Source of the DNA: Viola odorata
Taxonomy: Eukaryota > Streptophyta > Magnoliopsida > Malpighiales > Violaceae
Direction: 5' to 3'
DNA length: 64,000 nt
Assembly: GCA_963691705.1 (NCBI GenBank)
Contig: OY829539.1
Coordinates: 19,018,407 to 19,082,406 of the forward strand
The notes under the pieces are model-generated. The model saw only the letters and a list, made by a program, of their open reading frames with translations. It made no database searches and had not been told where the DNA came from. Below, in pieces: positions 44,095 through 55,213 of this stretch (position 1 is its first letter; each line of letters begins with the position of its first letter). Position numbers and translations under genes: made by a program.

Positions 44095-45894
44095 CTACTC
44101 AGTTGTATTTCCAGTTGGGTTGTTTCTGGCTTCCTCCCTGGCCTTTGTGGCAAATTCCCCAAGGTAGCCCTCTTCGACCAATCGCTCTATAGCCGATTTT
44201 AACTCTCTGCATACATCCGTTGAGTGCCCCTTGACCTTATGGAATTTGCAGTATGCATTTTCTCTTCCTCCCATGATTACTCCTGGTTTCACGAGAGCTG
44301 GGTAACGGATAGGCAGATTTCTCTGTTGGACTATTGCTAAGATCTCCGCCCTCGGGACTATGAGAGATGGGAGGTCAGGATCGTATATCCGGCCCTTTGG
44401 CGAGTCCATTTGCTTCCGAGTGGGGGATCCTCCAGACCTTCCTTTTGAGAAATTGCCTCTCTGCCGGTTAGAGGTCTTGGTGTTATGTTCTTTCCGCTGC
44501 CCAGGATCCTCGGTGGGTTTAGCGTCAGGGGCATTGCTGTTCAAGACGTTAGGGGCCACATATGGGTCCGCCGGCATGCCTCGGATCCATTCTCTATTTT
44601 CTTCCTCTTCCATTCTCGCATAGTTATGCGCTTTCAACCTCAATGCATCCAGGGTCGTTGGGGGGTCCACCGTTAGCGTATCTTTCAGTTTACTATATCG
44701 ACAATTGCATTTCAGGGCCTCAATCGCAAAATCGATAGTGACCCCCGGGGTTAGGGACATTTCAAGATCAAATCGTCCTAAGAAATTGTTCAGCGATTCT
44801 TGTGGTTTTCGATGGATATCGAACAGCGCAGCTGCTGACTTTTTGATAGGAATAACCGTGCTAAACTGACTTTTGAATTTTTCTTCCAGCTGAGAAAAAT
44901 TATCGATAGACCCGGCGGGGAGCCCCTCGAACCATAGACGTGCCACTCCTGACAGCGTCATTACGAAAATTTGACACAATGCTGCGTCACTGCGCGTTTG
45001 GAATTGCATGAAATCCTTCACCTTATTGAGGTGAGAAATGGGATCTTTTGTGCCGTCATAAGATTCTGCTGGGAGTTTCACATGTCGATGGACTCTGTGG
45101 TGCCTGACACGGTAGCTGAACGGATGACCCGCGTTAGCATCGGGGATCCTACGAGGCTGACGCTGATGTGGAATTTCAGCGTCGTATCTGGGATTTTGAG
45201 GGTCATATTCCTGATGTCTCCTAGGAGAACGACTACGGCTCCTTGGAGTTCGAGCTCGTCGACTTCTGCTGCTAGACCTCTCGTTGTATCTAGGAGATGG
45301 ATCTCTCACTATATCTCCCCGTCGATCATCCCAAGGCTCCCTGTACTCGTCACGCTAGCGGACTGCTTCGGGGATAGAGATTCCTCCCCTGTATTGTCCA
45401 GAATGATCGGCAGGTCCGCGCGTGAATGGTGGGACGTTTATGGGAGCCAAGGGGAAAGGTAAGGAGGACGGGAGCGCCCTAGACTGTTGGGGCGATAAGG
45501 GTCGTTCGGTGACAAGGGACGGGGTGAAAATCACTTGGGAGGACACACCAGGTCTTGAGGCATGAGGAGTAAATCCAGCAGCCATTTCTGTCAGTTGATC
45601 CAGTTGAGCTTGGAGAGCTGCTATTGAATTCACGAAAGGGTTGTCCACTTCTCCCATCATAGATCTTCCCGCTTGGGGGGTAGGATGGCTGGTTCCTGCT
45701 ATATGGGAGAAGGGAGAGCAAATCTGGAATGTAACTTCTTCTGCACTTGACCCAGGAGGAAGATCTAAGTCTCCTGCAGTGACGTCCTGCCCTGGGGTGG
45801 GGGCAGCAGAGGTAGCGAAGGGAAACAAGCGTCTGCGGGTGTTGTATGGGATGTTGGAAGTTCGGGACAGCGCCGGATCTGACTCCGAGGCCAT
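44095..45894 (-). pseudogene. TatB gag, interrupted by two TAG codons
   Basis: It starts MASESDP. Gag has an Arg/Ser-rich stretch (SRSRRARTPRSRSRSPRR), the capsid-type domain (LSGVARLWFEGLPAG, then QESLNNFLGRFDLEMS) and a C-x2-H-x4-H-x4-C zinc knuckle (CKFHKVKGHSTDVC). TAG codons at 45355-45357 and 44095-44097 lie in one continuous frame that leads into pol. The second sits between gag and protease but is absent in TatA, so programmed readthrough is not supported. The gag product would bind and package the genomic RNA. Confidence 0.85.
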
Positions 45895-45956
45895 AATCCT
45901 TCTAGCTTCGGGGAGGAGGAGCTTGGTTATTAAGGATGCTCACTTAATAGAACCAA

Positions 45957-45978
45957 AGCTCTCAACGAGAGCACCAAT
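45957..45978 (-). promoter_or_regulatory. Primer binding site of TatB
   Basis: The minus strand reads TTGGTGCTCTCGTTGAGAG next to the 5' LTR, close to the TatA site. Confidence 0.6.
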
Positions 45979-45979
45979 T

Positions 45980-46549
45980 TGATAATAATTTGTCTTCTGC
46001 CGAAGGATGTATGGCGGAGCAGCTCTTCTCGGATCAGTGTGTGCGACGGTCCACAGTACCTGCAATGCGCCGGAGGGGGTCTCCGGCGGAAACACTCCGA
46101 TGCTTAAGTCAGTAGGTGTACTGAAATTGGCAGAGTTTTGGCCAGTCAAGTCCGCTTACCTGCCTCCTTTGTGGGGGAGGTATTTATAGAAGAAAGGGGG
46201 CGTTCCTGCCCGAGTAAACGGGTACGGAGCTATCGCTCGCGTTAGGGTCTGTGATTCACCCTTATCGTGACACGCTACCTCGACGGTAGGTGTTTAGGTA
46301 GATATTGCCGCGGTAGGATAATGGCCTGAGCGTTAATCCTGACGCGTGGTTTCCTCTAGGTGAGATAACTCTTTGAACCAAGCAGGAGGTCCGTAAAAGG
46401 AGCCGGTAAGGCCCCGTTGGCCTCTGTAGCGTTAGCCTTTGGGGAAGGTAGCGATTTTGTCCCTACCGTGGTGGTGTGAAATAGTAGCTATGCCTCTCCC
46501 CACCGGGTGATAGGCGAAAATACCCTTTCTTTTAGGTGGATTGTTATCA
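45980..46549 (-). repeat. 5' LTR of TatB
   Basis: It is the partner of 31196-31765, with TATA at 46181-46188. A CATAC duplication follows at 46550-46554. Confidence 0.95.
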
Positions 46550-46554
46550 CATAC

Positions 46555-47893
46555 TTAGCATCAGGATTATTTGTAAATTCACGAAAAGCAACAGAAGCAT
46601 CAAACACACGGTGTATAACAGTCAAGGCATTCTTATAGGCAGCAGAATTAATCTCATCATGCTTAACAAAACCAAGCAAGCAATTAAATTCATTAAGGGA
46701 TAGTGGTTTCCATTTGTTTGCTAGCCTAAAGTTGATTAATCCAGGGGTGGAAAGATTGGGGCCAAACTTGCCTTTGGGCTTGAAATTATCAGATTTCACC
46801 CAAAAAGTGGTGAAGAACTCAAGTGAGAGTTCATTAAAGGTGGGATGTTCTAAAAAGAACAGGGCTTCCCAGCCGATATTGGCCACTAACTCTCGGACTA
46901 GAGAAGCTATGCCCATCGTGGTCAAGAAATTCATGTCCGCATAGGGGCTAACGCCTTTATGGTTCAACTGGTGCAATTTGTCAATTGATGGTTTGTCATT
47001 AAAAACCAACCACTCATGCAATACAAAAAGGTCAAAAGTCACCTGGGTAGAAGTCGCTCGAGAGGCAGAAGGAGGGACTGATGTCGTGGTCTCGTCATCC
47101 GAGAGCTCTTCGGGGCCTCGAGACTTCTTGGATGTCGAGGCCTTGAGCTTAGTTGACGGAGGCTGCTTCCTTTTCTGCCCTACCAGCATTTCGATCTCGG
47201 TCGGTTGCTCCACTCTGGCCGGGGTCTTGGACTTGCCTTTCTTAGCCGCAGATCTCGCGACGGCTTCTTTCTGGGCTTGAGCTTCCTTCTCAGCCCTCTC
47301 TCTTTCAGCATCAGCCTCTGGATCTTCTTCCTCCTCCTCGGTGTCATTCTCACCGGATCCTTCACCATTGCCAATGGCGGCTTGCTCGATTTCCTCCTCT
47401 TCTCCGTCGGTCGGCTCCTCTTCCTCCGCCACGGCCAGATGCTCATCCTCAGCCTCGGATTCTGTGACCATGATGTCCTTGAGCACTTCCTTCATGGTGA
47501 GATTCGGCTGGGGGGGCTAGAAACCGATCGATGGCTGCATCGAGTGAGAGCTTTCTAGCGGGAGGGGAGAGTTTTTTGGGCTGTTGAGGACCCCGGAGGG
47601 AACTTAAGAACACGACCACCTCTAGTTGTGGTTGTGGTAGGAGGGACAAAACCAGTGATTTCCAGGTCGTCGTCGACCGGGGTAAACTCTCTTTGTTGTT
47701 CTGCTGATGTTAGTGAGACCACTCGGGGAGAGGGAATGGGGATCGGCTGGACAGAGGGTGGAGTGGCTATTTTGAACGAGCCGGAGTGAAGGGATGTTTG
47801 AGATCTGGACCGTGAAGGAATGGGGCTGTCAGGGTCGGCCACTGGGTGGGGCCCTGAAGTGTTCCTGCGGATGGGTTTCTTTATTTTTGCCAT
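46555..47893 (-). pseudogene. Athila-type additional ORF, N-terminal and middle part
   Basis: Frames at 47893-47555 and 47495-46555 together give a basic start (MAKIKKPIRR), a Ser/Pro-rich segment, a strongly acidic stretch (runs of Glu/Asp), a Lys-rich stretch and a domain with FTTFWVKS and RLANKWKPLSLNEFNCLLG, which resembles the ATHILA ORF family. A frame change lies between 47555 and 47495. It continues beyond TatB at 31190. It follows the integrase, the position of the env-like or extra ORF of Athila elements. No membrane segment is evident. Confidence 0.62.
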
Positions 47894-48337
47894 GGGTGGA
47901 GATGGTGAAGAACAGTGGGTGATGGAGATGTGGAAGATGAGGGTAGCGTGTTTGCAATTAATAGCACAACTTTTTCTTTAATTAGGGCTACTTCTCTGCC
48001 CCCTCTGTCAGACGACGTGGCACCTTGGGCTTGAAGCACAACGACCCGCGCGTATCTCAAGCACCTAAAAAGGAGAAAAAAAAATTCAAATTTCAAAAAG
48101 GGGTGGTTGAATAGGATAATGACAAAGAGAGGATAAAGGATAATGATTACTAATAAAAAGAAATAAAATCTCCTGGGAAAAGGAAAGAACAGAGAATAAG
48201 ATAGATAAAAAGGAATATAAACAAGAGATTCACAAAGATTCGGGAAGGATAAGGGAGAGAGAAAGAAGATGGTCGGCACATCAAATGCCTCCAATGTGGC
48301 CTGTTTACTCGTCGGGGCCTTGACGTTCTTTGGCAAT
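47894..48337. other. Spacer between Athila-type integrase and additional ORF
   Basis: About 440 bp of noncoding sequence. The minus strand has a pyrimidine-rich run before the ORF. No splice or promoter signal could be decided. Confidence 0.4.
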
Positions 48338-49800
48338 CTAGGTCTGGTTTGGTGGGGGTTCCACCATGGCATCTTCGACAGTCGAGGGCTTGAATCCCTC
48401 ATAAAAAGGTTTCAGCCTGTGGCCATTGACCTTGAATATTGTTCCTGTTTCGGGGTTCTGAATCTCAACCGCTCCATGGTCATAAACTGTCGTGACCACG
48501 AAAGCCCCGGACCATTTGGACTTCAGTTTCCCTGCAAACAATCGCAAGCGTGAGTTATATAATAATACTCTTTGTCCAACTGAAAAAAATTTGGGACGAA
48601 GGTGCCTATCGTGATAAGCCTTGGTCTTCCCCTTGTAGAGCATGGCATTTTCATAAGCATCGTCCCTCAGCTCTTCGAGCTCTTGAATTTGCAAACGCCT
48701 ATTTTGGCCAGCGGGTCCCGGATCTGTATTTACTTTCCTGATGGCCCAAAAAGCCTTGTCTTCTATCTCAACGGGGAGATGGCACGGCTTGCCATAGACA
48801 AGTCTGTAGGGAGTCATTCCAATCAGGGTCTTGAAAGCTGTACGATAGGCCCAGAGTGCGTCATCCAACTTCAGACTCCAATCCTTGCGGGATTGGTTTA
48901 CTGTTTTCTCAAGGATGGACTTAATCTCACGGTTCGAGACCTCGGCTTGGCCATTAGTCTGAGGGTGATAGGTTGTAGATGTTCTATGATGGACGCCATA
49001 CTTTTTCAAGAGCGAGGCCACGACACGGTTGCAGAAATGGGTACCCCTATCGCTGATGAGGGCTTGAAGATATTGGTACGGAGAAAGTTCACGACCATCT
49101 TGGAGTCATCTGTCCGAGTTACCTTGGCCTTGACCCACTTGGACACATAATCGACAGCGAGGAGTATGTAAATATTACCAAAGGAGTTGGGGAACGCGCC
49201 CATGAAGTCTATACCCCAGATATCAAAGATTTCGCATGGGATGATGTTTATGAAGGGCATCTGGTTCCGGGCCCCGATATTTCCAGTGGCTTGGCATCGG
49301 GGGCATGAAGCACAATACATGTAGCTGTCCTTAAAAATGGTAGGCCAGTACAGACCAGCTTCCAAGACCTTCAGAGCAGTTTTCTTAGCCGCAAAATGAC
49401 CTCCTTTAGAATGGCCGAATTTAAGGATCGAGGGTACCTCATCCATGGTTACACAGTGGCAGATTATCTGGTCTGAACAATGCTTCCATAAATATGGGTT
49501 GTCCCAAATATAGTATCTGGCCTACCTTCTGATTTTGTTACATTCGGAAGGGGAAGCATCGGCTGGATAAGTGCCAGTAGCACAAAAGTTTGCAATATCT
49601 GAAAACCATGGGGAATAAACAGCCTGGGCTAGACATAAGCGCTTGTCTGGAAAAGTATCGCGGATAGGTTCTAGGGAATTGTTTTCCTGGGCTGGAAGTC
49701 TGCTCAAGTGATCTGCCACCAGATTTTCCCTTCCTGTCTTGTCCTTGATATCTATGTCGAATTCCTGGAGTAGCAGGATCCAACGAATAGGAATGGAAGG
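48338..49800 (-). pseudogene. Athila-type RNase H end and integrase
   Basis: From 49800 the minus strand reads the last part of RNase H and linker ([31 protein letters not shown]). The integrase zinc finger (HSKGGHF, CPRCQ) and WGIDFMGAFP are in the 49446-49006 frame. After a frameshift near 49070 the core continues with [17 protein letters not shown] and [18 protein letters not shown], the last being characteristic of Athila integrases. The catalytic residues survive but the frame is broken. Protease and RT of this element are absent. Confidence 0.8.
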
Positions 49801-52168
49801 CTAGGGTAAGGAGTTGATTGAGGCGAGAGTGGGGATGGTGTAATCTGCCCATCTGCTAGGAGGCTTGCGTAGATCTCTTTCAAAGGAAATGTCCAAAGTG
49901 ACCACGTCGGTGAAGGGTATGACTCGGAATCCAATGATTCCCAAGAGGATAGGAATGGAACTGCGCTAGAATAGGAGGGTGGTGCCGAATACCTGACAAG
50001 GTAGTCAAATTTCCTGGAAGGCTGGCCCAAGGTGTCAATCTCGCGGTCGCCCTCATCGCGGCGCGTGGAGAACCGTTTGCACGACGAAGTCGATCTTTTC
50101 TTTTGGATAATTTAGAGTGGGGTTCCTTTGGAGTTAGGCGGGATAGGAAATCCTTCTCCGATGGTGTTAATGTATCCTTCCTCACGGGTCGTTTTCTGGG
50201 TTTGTATTACTCTAAGGCTTGAGAGTTGTCTCACCTTTCCTGCGTACAACTCACAGCCTTGGATCTTATGACCGTCGTTTCCCTTGTAGTACATGCAGTG
50301 ACTTGGATTGCTCTCCAAGTATGGCATATATCCTCCTCGAGCTAAGGCCAGGAAAAGTTGTTCTAGTGGCCAGCTCGATACCACAGAAAGAAGGTCGTTG
50401 CTTTCTCCTGCCGAGATGGCGTTCACCCCTCCCTTTCCTTGGGAATGATTGGGGAGAGGGTTGGTGGATGTGTTGGGTCCTTTTGCTAACCCTTCGAAAG
50501 ATACCCATCCACTTTTGATCAGGTGATGGACTTTTTCTTTGAATGCGAAGTATTTTTTCAGAGTGTGACCCGGGGCTCTAGTGTGATATTCGTACCTTGC
50601 GTTAAGATCATACCATTTCGAGTATGGAGGCATTTGAGGCTGAGCTGGAACTGGTACGATCTGTCCGGTGCTAAGAGATGTTTGTAGATTTCTCCCGCAG
50701 GAAGAGGGAGAGGAGGCAAAGGCTCTCGGTTCCACCGATTGTTTGACGTGTTTTGGTTATTTGGGTCTTTTGGTGGGTTATATGGCTTAGGTTGCATGGG
50801 TTGTAATGTTTGTGCCGGAGGTGGTGGGAAATGTGTAGGATTTTGAGGCGTGATATTAGTAACGGGTGGTGAGGTAAAAGGAAAGAATGTGGGTTGATAT
50901 AGTGATGGCAAAGGGCAGGGCGGTGGCGATAAATAAGGCAGAGGTGGTGGAAATGGTTGCCTTTGATTAGCTTGGGGAGCGACAAATCCAACATCCCTTT
51001 TCACGACGGACACATTCTTTGGCGCAGATTCTGGTGCTGAAGGTATGATTAGTCCGTACTTAATCCCTTGCTCGACTCTTTCGGCAATTAGGACCATGTC
51101 GGAGAAACTTTTTGAAGGATTCGAGATCAGGTAGGTGTAGTAGGGAGCTTTGAAGGTGTGCAAGAAAATTGAGAAGAGTTCCTTGTCGCTTAAAGGAGAA
51201 GAGATTCTGGAAGCCAACTCTCTCCATCTCTGAGCATAGGTCTTCACGGACTCACTGATTTTCTTTTCCAGATTTTACAGGTCGGCGCGGTCGGGAGCTA
51301 CTTCCATGTTGAATTTATATTGTCTGTAGAAGGCATCGGATAGGTCTCTCCATGTCCTGATCCTAGCTCTGTCTAGGCCCATATACCAAGTTAGGGCGTG
51401 TTTGGTTAAACTTTCCTGAAATAGATGAATCAACAACGACTCATTGTGGATCATCTCTGCCATCTTGTTGCAATATGCTCTGAGGTGGGTCTTTGGGCAC
51501 TCTACCCCAGTATACTTTTCGAAGTCGGGGATCTTGTACTTTGGTGGTATAACGATCCCGGGGACCATACACATATCGGCAGGACTAGTAGGGTCAAATG
51601 GATCAGCCCCTTCGATCGCTCGGAGTCTTTCTTCTAGTAGATTCAGTCTGTCACTTTTTGGTTTCTCGGCCATAATGGGGTTGGAACCGAAGGGTAGTAG
51701 AGGTTCTGACGAGAACTGAGGTTGTGCTGGGTTAATAACAGGAGGTTAAATTCCCACAGGTCCGGGAACTACGCTCGGAAGAAGGGGAGGGAGATACAAG
51801 GTCTCTAGGTGGACCTGACTCTTGGCGGAGTCTACAACAAGGTTAGTTGAAAGGCGCTGAAATGACGTGGAAATTTTTTCACCCGGATTAACCAAAGCGT
51901 TTGCTGCGGTGGGTACAGTGAAGGAACTAATCCATCTCCACTGGCCCTCACGGCCAGAAAGTGGCGGAGGTACTGAAGGTCCGGCGACGGTGAGCGAAGA
52001 GGGAGGTCCTCCTATTTGAGTGGGATAAAAACCCGGTGGGAGTTCGGTGGTAGCTTCATCTCTCTCCTTTTCAGCCCTGGCGGCCCTTTCTGTAGTAATC
52101 CTAACTTGTTCCTCTAACTCTGCTATTCTGGCTATTAGCACTTCATTGGCCTTAGCCTGTTCAGTCAT
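49801..52168 (-). pseudogene. Ogre-like gag
   Basis: Starting MTEQAKAN at 52168, an N-terminal coiled-coil segment is followed (51673-51275) by the gag domain with IPDFEKYTGVECPKTHLRAY and HALTWYMGL. One TAA (about 51269) separates ADL from the next part (51247-50558). The zinc-knuckle region (50735-50112) reads YEYHTRAPGHTLKKY, with Cys replaced by Tyr at both outer positions. After that the frame drifts, and sequence up to about 49801 is still Ogre-like. No protease or RT motif is seen. The protein is defunct. Confidence 0.75.
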
Positions 52169-52953
52169 TTTTCATTTTTGAAGTCTAGTTACGGGGAGCC
52201 CGTGCGAAGTAGCTTGCTTTCGAGGAGCTATCGTGAACCTAAAAAAAGGAAAAAACATAGAAAAGAGTAAGTACAAGTGAGGATACGCAGGTGATGTGCA
52301 ATCCCAATGCCTCCACGTTGCTCATTCGCTTTTCTGGCTACACTTTCACTTGATATTTTCAGGGCGGTCGGAGAGGTGAGATATCCCGATTATCGACAAT
52401 ATACGAAGGAAGCCTCTATTCATTCCAACGATGTAAAGCAATCTGAGATGCTATCTGCGAAACCCAAATCAGCAGGGGCAACCAATGCCGCCATGCTAGG
52501 AAGATCTCTTTTATACTATGCTTTCAAACGACGCAGGGCCTGAGGCCTGGTGAACCCATCCGAGGGGAGGGACGACGATCTATACCATGAATTGGGAGTT
52601 TTGTGATGAACAAAGAAGTCATGGCCATGAATGAGCAATGCTCGGATGTTTCGAGTATTCGGTAAGATTTTCTGGAATTTTCGGTGAGACGATGGTGTTT
52701 ATCCCGAAGGGATTTTCTCTTTCCTTTTGCGATGGTCTTTTGAGTTGTATTGGATGGACAATTGATATGGAAAGTTGAGGCGATTTAATAAATATCCGAA
52801 AGAGTATGACTTTATTTAAAAAGTGTTTACAAAATATGGTAAACTTGCCGACTACCTAAATTAATCAATTATGGCTAAGATAGATGAAATCAGGGATCCT
52901 AGCTACACGAAAAAACAAAGGTTTGGAGATATTTGAGTCTTCCCATGAAGGTG
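52169..52953. other. Spacer between ORF1 and gag of the Ogre-like element
   Basis: About 785 bp of noncoding sequence. In described Ogre elements the interval between ORF1 and gag is likewise noncoding. No motif was identified here. Confidence 0.5.
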
Positions 52954-54681
52954 TCAACCCTGGAAGTCGAAATTTTCTTGCTCCTGCCAAAGGTATCCCA
53001 TCGAGGCCATCTCCCCATTTTGCATTTCTATCTCGGCCTCTAAAGCTGTAATCCGGCTTTGCAGTGCCTGGCTCTTCCTATCCCCCAAGTCTGCGCGAGT
53101 AGTCAAAACCCTTATCGCTGAATCCTTGTCTTTGATTATGGTACTAGATGCTTCTTTCTTGCGGATTTCGCTGTTCAGACGTTCCTTAAAGTCCTTGAAG
53201 GCCACTTTTTGTTTTACTGCTTGTATGCGGATAATATCCTTGCTACGCCTTTCCAACTCATTCATCTGGACCTCCGGGCCACATTGATGGGCTTCGGCGA
53301 TATCTCTTTCCTCTGTCATCAGATCTCGTTCTTCTTGCGTTGCTCGCATTTGTTCTACTACTTGAGCGTAAGCCATGACATCCATTCCTTCGCTTAGTTG
53401 AGATTCCCCTTCTTCTTCCATCGATTTCTAATTTTTCAGTCGAGGTAAGACATTGCCGTAGACTCGTCTTAACCTCCACTGTGGATATTCCGGTATCGTT
53501 GTTGTAGGGGCGACGCGCCCTTTGAGATAAAAAGGGTGGGCCCAGTCTTGGGCATACAGCTGAATGTTCTGATTTTCTCCGGTGTGTGGCAGGTTTGACC
53601 TTGTCATGTCGAATGTCAGGGGAATTATTTGCGTGATGCAAAACTATCTGAGGACAAGGGTGGGGCAATAGTGAGCGCATCCTCATGCTCCGATCAAAGG
53701 AACCCATGGTAAGGGACCGCAGCAGACGATGGGATCGGAGGTCTGCAGCCATTTGGCGTGCCAACTGAAGTCTTCTTCTGAGAGGTTTATGAATCGGTCG
53801 ATCCAAACATCCTTATTCTCCATCTCCCATTTATCCGTGGTCGTTGCGTTGATAACTCTAAGTAGAGGGCACGATCTTATCTAGCTTTCAAAGAAAATGG
53901 ACTGATTAGCAGTCTGTTTGAAGTGGCTGACCAACCATACTGTCAACAACTGGGTGCAATAGGTAAGTCTCCCTTTCCCTTTTCTTCGACAAGTGTCCAA
54001 AGAGTGAAAGGTCTCGGCTAAGATGGTTGTTGTAGGGTTGATGGCATTTGCTTCCATCTCGTAAAAGATATTGGCTGCTGCAAAGTCGATGGCGCTCCTC
54101 ATTTTCGGAAAGAGGACAAATCCTACGATGGCGAAAGCCAGAATCCTTAAGCATTTTTTCCCGTTGGACAACTGAAAGCGTGCCTCAATATCTAACCAAC
54201 ACCAGAAGTAGTCACCTTCTCTGACACGAGTAGTGATTCCTAACAACTTATCGAGCCTTATTTTGACACTCGAGGAGTCGAGTCGAACATTCTGGTATAT
54301 GGCCGATATAGGAGATGTGAGGCATATCAGAGCCGAGTACTCTTCTAGTATGGGAGTCAAGTCTACTCCTTTGTCGAAAGAGAAGCACCGATAATAGGGA
54401 TCCCAGAATTTTAGGGCTGCCCGGACGCAACCCCAATCAGTCTTTACGTCAACCAGGGTCAGTAGCTTTCCATAACTACCCTTAAACTGTGTCTCCTCGT
54501 CTTCAGTCAGCTCATCTCTCAACTTCCGAATCCTAGTTAAGTCGAAGTCTATGACTTCTACTTTGACCTTAGTGGTGATGTCAGGGGTGAACCCACGTTC
54601 CAACAGATCTCCTCGCGCAGCCTGATCGTCGAAACTTCGTCCCCCGAAAATATCAAGTGAAAGTAGTGTAGGTACCGACAT
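52954..54681 (-). pseudogene. Ogre ORF1 (DUF7745-like) with coiled-coil end
   Basis: The first 266 residues (54681-53881) contain KGSYGKLLTLVDV, ALKFWDPYYRCFSF, DLTPILEEYSAL and GFVLFPKM, a pattern I associate with the extra ORF before gag in Ogre elements and with the plant DUF7745 family. A stop at 53881 is followed, with more stops, by the matching downstream part, and the 53421-52954 frame supplies a coiled-coil tail. Its function in the element is unknown. The start is chosen at MSVPTLLS, the first ATG after the leader. Confidence 0.7.
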
Positions 54682-55192
54682 ATCAAATGAGCAAAACGGG
54701 TCCTGTGGGACAAAAATAAAATTTTAAATGCAAAGTAACCTGCACATGTAAGAAATTTACAGTTCGTATAAAAGACAAGATTATCATGGCAACAAGATAA
54801 ATAGAGCCATGACAAAGCAGGTATAATCATGATGCACGTGCTGGGGCTCTAATTATAACTTTTCTAACTGGCTTGAATAGTTCCCGGATGATACCATGAA
54901 AAGGTCCCTAAAGTGTCATCCAGTGTCCTGATTCCTTGAGAAATCGTGTAACCTTTTGACTAGCTTTAGGGGTTCATCCGAGTTGGGATTGGTGAACATT
55001 ACCCAGGACATGTGTCCTAGGGCGTCACTACTACCCTCCTAATTTGGTAATTGTCCCCAGGGTGTAGGGCACTATGAAATGCATATGACAATTGATAAAG
55101 CGAATAAAAGAACAGATCAACAATTTATCAAAGCAGGTAAATAGACAAATAAAACACCTCTCGAAAATGAAACCGACTCCGACCATACACCA
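54682..55192. other. 5' leader of the Ogre-like element
   Basis: A noncoding stretch between the primer binding site and ORF1. I see no stable motif. Confidence 0.5.
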
Positions 55193-55210
55193 TCCCTAGT
55201 GAAGTCGCCA
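55193..55210 (-). promoter_or_regulatory. Primer binding site of the Ogre-like element
   Basis: TGGCGACTTCACTAGGGA on minus lies 3 nt inside the 5' LTR. Ogre elements are known to use a TGGCGACT-type site; the exact tRNA was not checked. Confidence 0.75.
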
Positions 55211-55213
55211 AAC

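Larger units (their letters stand above)
31196..46549 (-). mobile_element. TatB: young Tat-lineage element with antisense gene cluster
   Basis: Two 570-bp LTRs (31196-31765, 45980-46549) differ at only 8 positions by eye with no indel, and the target duplication CATAC is perfect. Minus strand: gag (45894-44095) and a continuous 1329-codon pol (44010-40021), interrupted only by two TAG codons in gag. Plus strand, between the pol end and 3' LTR: aORF1 (31972-32355), aORF2 (32845-33267), aORF3 (33765-35813) and aORF4 (36478-38753). This is the youngest and best preserved element in the window. Confidence 0.95.
30340..49800 (-). mobile_element. Athila-like block without LTRs inside the Ogre-like element
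   Basis: Between the Ogre-like gag region (ending about 49800) and the Ogre-like integrase (starting about 30340) lies foreign retrotransposon sequence on the same strand: the end of an RNase H ([24 protein letters not shown]), an Athila-type integrase, an Athila-type additional ORF and a 3' untranslated stretch. There is no LTR at either edge and no evident target duplication, and the Ogre-like protease, RT and RNase H are absent. This looks like a recombinant rather than a nested insertion. TatB is inserted in its ORF. Edges are approximate. Confidence 0.7.

Noticed and set aside
44095..44097. TAG between gag and pol of TatB as a programmed readthrough site
   Set aside because: TatA is open at the same place and a second TAG occurs inside TatB gag, so both look like mutations.
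46555..47893. Retroviral-type envelope gene
   Set aside because: It is located after integrase, but I see no signal peptide or membrane segment; it resembles the ATHILA ORF family instead.
53258..53806. Arg-rich frame overlapping Ogre ORF1
   Set aside because: It is the shadow of ORF1 in another frame; the ORF1 frame has the domain-like motifs and coiled coil.
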